A DNA stretch of 33,195 bases from contig JAGWBB010000058.1 of NCBI GenBank assembly GCA_021296095.1, forward strand, positions 12,095-45,289, given 5' to 3'. The position numbers and the translations under genes were made by a program. The notes below the pieces were generated by a model that saw only the letters and a program-made list of their open reading frames with translations, was not told where the DNA came from and searched no databases. Of the stretch, positions 25,046 to 31,008 are shown in pieces (the stretch's first letter is position 1; every line of letters starts with the position of its first letter). The DNA is from Desulfurellaceae bacterium (GTDB taxonomy: Bacteria > Desulfobacterota > Binatia > Bin18).

Positions 25046-25079
25046 GTCAATGTTGGGCGTCAATGTTGGGCGTCAATGT
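25046..25079. repeat. 13-nt tandem repeat, 2.6 copies
   Basis: The unit GTCAATGTTGGGC occurs at 25046-25058 and 25059-25071, and its first eight bases recur at 25072-25079. It lies in the divergent region between the amidohydrolase and the DNA methyltransferase. The units are exact. Confidence 0.85.
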
Positions 25080-25155
25080 CAGGCCAACCCTTGGGGTTTG
25101 AGATCAGGTCGGCTATAGTCATCCCACCCGCTCGGTGTAGACAGGCTCAGCACGC

Positions 25156-26454
25156 ATGCTCACCCCCGCCCTTCAGGAAGATCCCCACTACTCCTACTCC
25201 TCCGCCCAGCCGAGTCTCCAGCACGAATCGGCTCATAACCGGGTCATCTTCGGCGACAACCTGGCGGTCCTGCACGCCCTGCTGCCCGAATTCACCGAGC
25301 GCGTCAAATGCGTCTACATCGACCCGCCCTACACCACCACCTACAGCTGGACCGAGCCTGCCACCGACCTCGGGCCGACGGGCTGGCTGGACTTCATGCG
25401 GCCGCGTCTCAGCCTGCTGCGCGCGCTGCTGCGCGACGACGGGCTGCTGGCGGTGCAGATTGACGATAACGAATTCGCCCGCCTGTACCTGCTGCTGGCC
25501 GAGCTGTTTGAGGAGCGCAACCTCAAGGTCGTGTGCGTGAAAATGGCCGAACCGACCGGCCTGAAAATGGCCAGCGTGCTCAAGTACGGCGGCCTGCCCA
25601 AACTCAAGGAGTACATCATCCTGGCTGGCAAGTCGGGCGTCCGCGGCCTGCACCTCGAGCGGGTGCGCAAGGGCGGCTGGGACCGCGAGTACAACCTGTT
25701 CGTCGGTCAGGTGAGCTATGGCGAGGTGCGGCGGCTCAAAGCCATCATCGCCAAGCCAGACCGCAGCCCGGCCGACGTTGAGCAGGCCGACGCGATCTGC
25801 GCCCGGTTTCGCTTTGAGCCCATGCACAGCGCCTACCGGCGGTCAGCGCCAAGCCGGATTGGCCAGGAAGACTGGCGCTACCGCAACGCCTGGCGGATCG
25901 TCCGCACCTGCGCCACCAGCCCGACGGCCAAGCGGCTGGCCGACGCCCGCCGCACCAATCTGGACGCGGCCTGCGGCGCCTTTACGGTTGAGACGCCGCA
26001 GCGCAAGCTGTACCTGATCAAGGCCGACTACAACCCGGCCTCGGCCCAGCCCCGCATGCGCCTGCTGTTTGCCGACGATTACCTGAGCGTCCATCCCGGA
26101 GACTTCTGGTCGGATATCAAAACGACCGGGCTGGGCGACGAGGGCGGCGTCGATTTTCTCAACGGCAAAAAACCCGAAGCCCTGCTCAGGCGCATCATCG
26201 GCATGGCCACCAGCCCGGGCGACTGGGTACTCGACGCCTTTGGCGGCTCGGGCACGACCGGGGCGGTGGCGCACAAGATGGGCCGGCGCTGGCTGCTGAT
26301 TGAAAACGGTCCGCAGTGCCACTCGCACCTGCTGCCCCGCCTCCGGCGGGTGATTGACGGCACCGATCAGACCGGGGTGTCAAAGGCGGTCCGCTGGCGC
26401 GGCGGCGGCGGGTTTCGCTACTTCCGGCTGAACCCGGATCTGGAGCACGACTAG
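25156..26454 (+). CDS. Solitary type III Mod-like DNA methyltransferase (beta class)
   Basis: The 432-residue protein has catalytic motif IV DPPY at 56-59, in the context VKCVYIDPPYTTTYSW. WLDFMRPRLSLLRALLRDDG and VQIDDNEFARL follow, as in type III Mod and related N6-adenine methyltransferases. AdoMet motif I, DAFGGSGTT (360-368), is near the C-terminus, so the order is the beta class. The central 130-350 region would hold target recognition. No Res or other restriction gene is nearby, so it is an orphan methyltransferase or a remnant of a type III system. At 432 residues it is shorter than usual Mod proteins but seems complete in motifs. The otsA start follows its stop by one base. Confidence 0.85.
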   Translation: MLTPALQEDPHYSYSSAQPSLQHESAHNRVIFGDNLAVLHALLPEFTERVKCVYIDPPYTTTYSWTEPATDLGPTGWLDFMRPRLSLLRALLRDDGLLAVQIDDNEFARLYLLLAELFEERNLKVVCVKMAEPTGLKMASVLKYGGLPKLKEYIILAGKSGVRGLHLERVRKGGWDREYNLFVGQVSYGEVRRLKAIIAKPDRSPADVEQADAICARFRFEPMHSAYRRSAPSRIGQEDWRYRNAWRIVRTCATSPTAKRLADARRTNLDAACGAFTVETPQRKLYLIKADYNPASAQPRMRLLFADDYLSVHPGDFWSDIKTTGLGDEGGVDFLNGKKPEALLRRIIGMATSPGDWVLDAFGGSGTTGAVAHKMGRRWLLIENGPQCHSHLLPRLRRVIDGTDQTGVSKAVRWRGGGGFRYFRLNPDLEHD

Positions 26455-26455
26455 T

Positions 26456-27934
26456 ATGCCAACACAAACGAGCGGCCGCCTGGTCGTGGTCTCAAACCGC
26501 ACGCCGGATTTGACAACACCAAAGACGCCGGCCGAGACACGCAAGCCGGTGGCCGGCGGTCTGGTCAGCGCCCTGCGCCCGGTACTGCTGGAAACCGGCG
26601 GGATCTGGTTCGGCTGGAGCGGCAAGACGACCCGCCGTCGAGAATCCAGCGCCCCCCAGAAGCGCCAGATCGGCCCCATCCAACTCATGACGGTCAATCT
26701 GTCAGAGGAAGAGGTGCACGATTTCTACGTCAGCTTCTGCAACCGGACCCTGTGGCCGCTGTTTCACAGTTTCCCGGCCCAGGTCCGGGTCGTCAGCCGC
26801 GAGTACCGCACCTATCGCCGCATCAACCGCTATTTTGCCGCCCATCTGGCCCCGCTGCTCAAGCCCGACGACCTGGTCTGGGTGCACGACTACCATCTCA
26901 TTCCGCTGGGCATGGAGCTGCGGCGCCTGGGCTGGCAGGGCCGCCTGGGGTTTTTCCTGCATATCCCGTTTCCGCCGGTCGATATCCTGACCATCTCGCC
27001 CCATTCCCGGCCCCTGCTGGAAGACCTGGAAGCCTACGACCTGGTCGGCTTTCACACCCAGCGCTACCGCAAAAACTGCGCCGACGCCCTGGAGTCGGAA
27101 CTGGGCGGCAGCTTTGACGGCCGGCTCTACCAGCACGGCAAAGCCAGGGTCCAGCTCGGGGTGTACGCGATCGGCACCGACCCCGACAGCTTTGCCGACT
27201 GGGCGACCAGCCCCGAGGCCAGCCTGCAGGCCAGCAAACTGCGCCAGATGGTGCGCGGCCGGCGCATCCTGCTCGGCGTTGACCGGCTCGACTACACCAA
27301 GGGCATCTCTGAGCGGCTGCTGGCCTTTGACCGCCTGCTCGAACGCCACCCGGCGTGGCGCGACCAGGTGTCCATGACCCAGATCTCGGCCCCGTCACGC
27401 ACCCGGGTGCCGGAGTACGCGGCCCAGAAACGCGAGGTTGACCGTCTGGTCGGAGAAATCAACGGCCGCTACTCTGAGGACGACTGGATTCCGGTCCGCC
27501 ATCTGTACCGATCCTACACCCAGGAAGAGCTGGCCGCGTTTTACCGCGAGGCCGATGTGTGTCTGGTCACCCCCCTGCGCGACGGCATGAACCTCGTCGC
27601 CAAGGAGTATATCGCGTCTCAGACCGACAACCCCGGCGTCCTGCTACTGTCCCAGTTCTGCGGCACGGCCGAAGACCTGGTCGAAGCCGTGATCGTCAAT
27701 CCGTACGACATTGACGGCACGGCCTCGGCCCTCAACCGGGCCTTGAACATGAACCTGACCGAACGGCGCGAGCGCTGGCAGGCCCTGAACAAGCGCGTCC
27801 ACGAACGTACCGCCCAGACCTGGCGGGACCGTTTTCTGGCCGACCTGGAAAAGAGCGACCAAGCGGCCAGACCCAGCTCAAAGCCAAAAACCCGTTCGAC
27901 AAAATCGAAACCGACCGGGAAAACCAGCGCCTAG
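26456..27934 (+). CDS. otsA: Trehalose-6-phosphate synthase OtsA
   Basis: The 492-residue GT20 enzyme makes trehalose 6-phosphate from UDP-glucose and glucose 6-phosphate. Visible motifs are VVSNR near the start, GGLVSALRP (34-42), VWVHDYHLIPLG (HDYH at about 143-146), FFLHIPFPP, GVDRLDYTKGISERL (about 275-290) and LRDGMNLVAKEY (about 374). A lysine-rich tail follows the catalytic domain. No trehalose-6-phosphate phosphatase domain or otsB gene is in the window, so dephosphorylation must be encoded elsewhere. The ATG lies one base after the methyltransferase stop, implying a shared transcript. Trehalose protects against osmotic and drying stress. Confidence 0.94.
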   Translation: MPTQTSGRLVVVSNRTPDLTTPKTPAETRKPVAGGLVSALRPVLLETGGIWFGWSGKTTRRRESSAPQKRQIGPIQLMTVNLSEEEVHDFYVSFCNRTLWPLFHSFPAQVRVVSREYRTYRRINRYFAAHLAPLLKPDDLVWVHDYHLIPLGMELRRLGWQGRLGFFLHIPFPPVDILTISPHSRPLLEDLEAYDLVGFHTQRYRKNCADALESELGGSFDGRLYQHGKARVQLGVYAIGTDPDSFADWATSPEASLQASKLRQMVRGRRILLGVDRLDYTKGISERLLAFDRLLERHPAWRDQVSMTQISAPSRTRVPEYAAQKREVDRLVGEINGRYSEDDWIPVRHLYRSYTQEELAAFYREADVCLVTPLRDGMNLVAKEYIASQTDNPGVLLLSQFCGTAEDLVEAVIVNPYDIDGTASALNRALNMNLTERRERWQALNKRVHERTAQTWRDRFLADLEKSDQAARPSSKPKTRSTKSKPTGKTSA

Positions 27935-27951
27935 CCGCTGCGGGAGCACCC

Positions 27952-29085
27952 ATGCGCCTCTTGTGGACCGTCACTGTCTGTTTCCTCCTCGTGTCCGCCA
28001 CCGCACCGGCTCGGGCGGCCGCGCCGGAACACGTCAGGCTGACCTGGATGTCGGTCTCCAACTGGCTGATCGAGGTCGGCCCGACCCGCATTATCATGGA
28101 CGGCTATATCAGCCGGATTCCCGAGTCGGCCTTTTCCGGGCCGAGTTTTGCCTACGCCGAGCCCAGCCTGCCGGACACGGCCGCAATTCAGCGTGTCATC
28201 GAGGCCCTGGGCAACCCCCGGATCGACTGCATCCTGACCGGCCACAGCCATTTTGACCACTCGTTTGACGTGGCCACCTGGGCGCGTTTAACCGGTGCCC
28301 GAATCATCGGCGCCCGCTCAACGTGCTTGCAGGCCGTCGCCCAGGGCATTCGGGACGCGCGGTGTACTGCGGTTGAGGGCGGGGAGGTGATTCCGCTCGG
28401 CCCGTATGTCAGTGTCCGGGTGGTGCGCTGGAACCACAGCGGCGATACCACCACCTTCGAGGGCAAGCTGCTGCACGCGCCCCTTGAACTGACCGCGACG
28501 CCGACGCCGACCAGCGCCGGTCTGCGACCCGGTATTCTCCAGGACTTTCCCAACGGCGGGGGCGCCCGGGCGTACCTGTTTACGGCCCAGACCGCAGCCG
28601 GCCCGGTTCACTGGCTGTACTCCAACACCGGCAACGCGACGACCTTCAGTCAGCCGGTCACGATAGACGAGGCGTTTTTCAGCGAACGGGAGCTGGCCCT
28701 GGACAGTCTCGACATTGCCGAACACGCCACCCCGGCGCGCGAGCACTTACGGGCGGCCCTGACCGACGCCGGCCTTGAGCGGGTCGATCTATGGCTGGGA
28801 TTCAGCGACCGGCCGCTGGCCGAAGCCGTCCATCCGGTCCTCAAGCCCAAGGCACACATTCCCCACCACTGGGACGGTCTGTTTTCGCCGTTTTTTGACG
28901 GCGTGCCATACGCCTACAGCGCGTTCCCCATGTCCACCGGGGTGTCCGACTTCTGGGAAAAACAGCAGGTGACGTTTCTGCCCCCCCGGCAGTACATGGA
29001 TGCCTATATGCTGACCCCGACCGGCGTGCGGCCGGTGGCCAACCCGGCCGTCAAGCAGCGGCTCGGCCTGTCCGCCCCTCCCTGA
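27952..29085 (+). CDS. Secreted metallo-beta-lactamase-fold hydrolase
   Basis: The 377-residue protein has a clear signal peptide (MRLLWTVTVCFLLVSATAPA, cleaved near ARA-AAP). It continues with a metallo-beta-lactamase-like fold carrying the metal motif GHSHFDH (about 95-101) after DCILT. The later RWNHSGDTT and AEHATPAR segments may supply further His ligands. The IPHHWDG stretch near residue 303 is also a candidate ligand region. The substrate is unknown; similar periplasmic proteins are poorly characterised. It follows otsA by 17 nt with GGGAG before the ATG, so it is probably the third gene of the methyltransferase-otsA transcript. Confidence 0.8.
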   Translation: MRLLWTVTVCFLLVSATAPARAAAPEHVRLTWMSVSNWLIEVGPTRIIMDGYISRIPESAFSGPSFAYAEPSLPDTAAIQRVIEALGNPRIDCILTGHSHFDHSFDVATWARLTGARIIGARSTCLQAVAQGIRDARCTAVEGGEVIPLGPYVSVRVVRWNHSGDTTTFEGKLLHAPLELTATPTPTSAGLRPGILQDFPNGGGARAYLFTAQTAAGPVHWLYSNTGNATTFSQPVTIDEAFFSERELALDSLDIAEHATPAREHLRAALTDAGLERVDLWLGFSDRPLAEAVHPVLKPKAHIPHHWDGLFSPFFDGVPYAYSAFPMSTGVSDFWEKQQVTFLPPRQYMDAYMLTPTGVRPVANPAVKQRLGLSAPP

Positions 29086-29138
29086 GCTGGAGAGAAACAC
29101 CTGTCGAAGAGCCCAATAGACGGAGAAGATCAGCGCGG

Positions 29139-29170
29139 TTGATAACTAGTACCACACGAGATACTAGTTA
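29139..29170 (+). promoter_or_regulatory. Inverted-repeat operator overlapping a possible promoter
   Basis: TAACTAGTA (29143-29151) and TACTAGTTA (29162-29170) are a perfect 9-bp inverted repeat with a 10-base spacer, ending 11 bases before the DUF4160 ATG. A TTGATA hexamer at 29139-29144 is spaced 17 bases from TACTAG at 29162, so a weak promoter would be covered by the repeat. This geometry (19-bp centre-to-centre) suits a dimeric HTH repressor, such as the protein encoded by the second gene. Confidence 0.6.
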
Positions 29171-29181
29171 GAGCCAGCACG

Positions 29182-29376
29182 ATGGGAAAAATCAGGAGGG
29201 GCGGCTACCTGTTTGTCACGCTTATCGGTGACCATGTCCCGCGCCACGTCCACATCTACAGGGACGGCAAAGCTGTGGCCAAGTTTGATCTGGATCGCTT
29301 CGAGTGCATGACCGGAAGCATAGACCGGCGGTTACGCCGAATTCTTCAGCAACTCGTCACGGAGGGTAAGCTGTGA
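29182..29376 (+). CDS. DUF4160-like small protein, probable toxin-antitoxin component
   Basis: The 64-residue protein (MGKIRRGGYLFVTLIGDHVP at its start) has the DUF4160 pattern: a short beta strand, RHVHIYRDGK, KFDLDRFECM and a helical end (RRLRRILQQLVTEGKL). The family is small and of unknown biochemistry, and it is often found next to a small regulatory protein. Here the next gene overlaps by 4 nt (GTGA) and encodes an HTH protein, and an operator-like repeat lies upstream. A toxin-antitoxin or other two-gene regulatory module is the natural reading, but it is inference. Confidence 0.7.
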   Translation: MGKIRRGGYLFVTLIGDHVPRHVHIYRDGKAVAKFDLDRFECMTGSIDRRLRRILQQLVTEGKL

Positions 29377-29915
29377 TCATACACGAGGTGAAGGCCAACA
29401 ACAGGCAAGCCTGTTTTCAGATCAAGACCAGGAGGGGAGAGTTCTCATTCCCGTTCATCAAGCTGAAGCTGGTCCCTTCGAGCACGAATCGGATCACGGA
29501 CGTGTACGTGGACCGAGAAGCGGGCAGGCAGGCGATCACCTACGTGCTTCAGTCCGGAGATGAGGATACCGTCCACCTCGACGACTTTCTTCACTACAAC
29601 AGGGACCCCGATTACGTGCGGGATCTGACGCTCTACAATCTGACGGTGCAGGCTGTCGATCTTGTCAAGCGCTCGAAGCTGCCCAAGCGTGAACTGGCAC
29701 GAAAGCTCAAGACCTCGCCGGCTCAGGTGTATCGCCTGCTAGAGCCGACCAATTACACAAAGACCATTGATCAGATGGTGCGGCTTCTGGCCTGCCTCGA
29801 CTGTACGGTTGATGTACGGGTGAACGAGAGCAAAGACGGTGCCCCAACGAACTCTGCCGCAGACACGGATATTGCTCCAAAGCAAGCTTGTAGGTCGGCT
29901 GAGCCCGAGGTGTAA
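29373..29915 (+). CDS. HTH protein paired with DUF4160
   Basis: The protein starts with GTG overlapping the DUF4160 stop and has 180 residues. The first ~80 form a beta-rich domain (QACFQIKTRRGEFSFPFIKL, ITDVYVDREAGRQ) with an acidic stretch, SGDEDTVHLDDFL. Residues ~105-150 form an XRE-like helix-turn-helix (LPKRELARKLKTSPAQVYRL, then TIDQMVRLLACLDCTVDVRV). The last ~25 residues are not conserved-looking, and the final ones (ACRSAEPEV) are encoded by a palindromic intergenic repeat that supplies the stop codon. It probably binds the inverted repeat in front of the pair and may neutralise or regulate the first protein (inference). Confidence 0.68.
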   Translation: MIIHEVKANNRQACFQIKTRRGEFSFPFIKLKLVPSSTNRITDVYVDREAGRQAITYVLQSGDEDTVHLDDFLHYNRDPDYVRDLTLYNLTVQAVDLVKRSKLPKRELARKLKTSPAQVYRLLEPTNYTKTIDQMVRLLACLDCTVDVRVNESKDGAPTNSAADTDIAPKQACRSAEPEV

Positions 29916-29922
29916 GCCGATA
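29890..29922 (+). repeat. Palindromic intergenic repeat, copy A
   Basis: It starts GTAGGTCGG, ends AGCCGATA, and contains TCGGCT/AGCCGA arms. It matches copy B (29941-29971, opposite strand) at most positions. The shared scaffold is GTAGG.CGG.TGAGC followed by a partly conserved second arm. It covers the end of the HTH gene. Confidence 0.6.
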
Positions 29923-29940
29923 CGGACAGGCAGGGTGGAG

Positions 29941-29971
29941 TGTCGGATCACGCTCCGCTCATCCGCCCTAC
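29941..29971 (-). repeat. Palindromic intergenic repeat, copy B
   Basis: On the minus strand it starts GTAGGGCGGATGAGC and ends ATCCGACA, with CGGAT/ATCCG arms. It faces copy A head to head across 18 bases, between the convergent HTH gene and trpS. It could limit read-through between them. Confidence 0.6.
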
Positions 29972-29990
29972 TCATCTCACGTGAAACGCC

Positions 29991-30968
29991 CTAGCCCCAC
30001 AGACCAATATGGTCGCGGACCTCGTCAATTGTCTGCCGGGCGACCGCCCGGGCCTTGCGGGCGCCCTCGCGCAAGATTTCTTCAATCCGACCGGGCCGGG
30101 CCTGGAGCTCAGCCCGGCGCTCGCGGATGACCTGCAAATGGGCGATCAGATTATCGGCCAGGGCCGACTTGCACTCAAAACAGCCGATATCGGCCGTGCG
30201 GCAGCCCGAACGCACCCATTCCAGGCGCTCTTCGTCCGAGAAGAAGGTATGCAGGGTATGCAGATTGCACACATCGGGGTCACCCGGATCTTTGCGCCGT
30301 ACCCGCTGCGGGTCGGTCGCTGCGGTGGCCAGGCGTTTGCGAATCGGCTCGTCGGCCTCGCCCAGGGCAATGGTGTTGCCGAGCGATTTCGACATTTTGG
30401 CCTGTCCGTCCAGACCCAGAATTTTCGGCGTGCTGGACAGCAGGGCCTGCGGCTCAGGAAAATACTCGCCCCAGCGTTTGTTGAAGCGGCGCACAATCTC
30501 GCGCGCCAACTCCAGGTGCTGGACCTGGTCGGCGCCGACCGGCACCAGGCTGGCCTTGTACAGAATGATGTCGGCCGTCTGGAGCACCGGATAGCTGAAC
30601 AGCCCGGCATTGATGTTATCGGCCTGCTTGGCCGATTTGTCCTTGAACTGGGTCATGCGCCCCAGCTCGCCAAACGGGGTGACCGTGTCCAGAATCCAGC
30701 ACAGCTCGGTATGCTCGGCCACGCTCGACTGCACGAACACGACCGAGCGCTCGGGATCAATGCCGCACGCAATCAGGTCGGTCGCCATCTCCAGGGTCTG
30801 GCGCGACAGCGCGTCGCGCTCGTAGTCCTGGGTGATGGCGTGGTAATCGACCACGCAGAAAAAACACCGGTACTGATCCTGTAAGGCCACCCAGTGGCGC
30901 ACCGCCCCCAGATAGTTGCCCAAGTGCATCTCGCCCGAGGGTTGAATCCCGCTGAAAACTGTCTCCAT
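29991..30968 (-). CDS. trpS: Tryptophanyl-tRNA synthetase
   Basis: The 325-residue class I synthetase has the HIGH-type motif in GIQPSGEMHLGNYLGA (HLGN at 15-18) and KMSKS (about 191-195) within GQAKMSKSLGN. The typical FVQS, GELGRMTQFKDK and VGADQVQHLELAR segments lie between. It charges tRNA-Trp. The length is standard for bacterial TrpS. The ATG lies 40 nt downstream of the pheT stop on the same strand, so the two are probably co-transcribed. Confidence 0.96.
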   Translation of the reverse strand: METVFSGIQPSGEMHLGNYLGAVRHWVALQDQYRCFFCVVDYHAITQDYERDALSRQTLEMATDLIACGIDPERSVVFVQSSVAEHTELCWILDTVTPFGELGRMTQFKDKSAKQADNINAGLFSYPVLQTADIILYKASLVPVGADQVQHLELAREIVRRFNKRWGEYFPEPQALLSSTPKILGLDGQAKMSKSLGNTIALGEADEPIRKRLATAATDPQRVRRKDPGDPDVCNLHTLHTFFSDEERLEWVRSGCRTADIGCFECKSALADNLIAHLQVIRERRAELQARPGRIEEILREGARKARAVARQTIDEVRDHIGLWG

Positions 30969-31008
30969 AGCCTGTATCCTCGACTTGACCTGGCCTTCGC
31001 CTCAGCCT

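Noticed and set aside
25046-25079. Possible CRISPR array
   Set aside because: The repeats abut with no spacers and number fewer than three.
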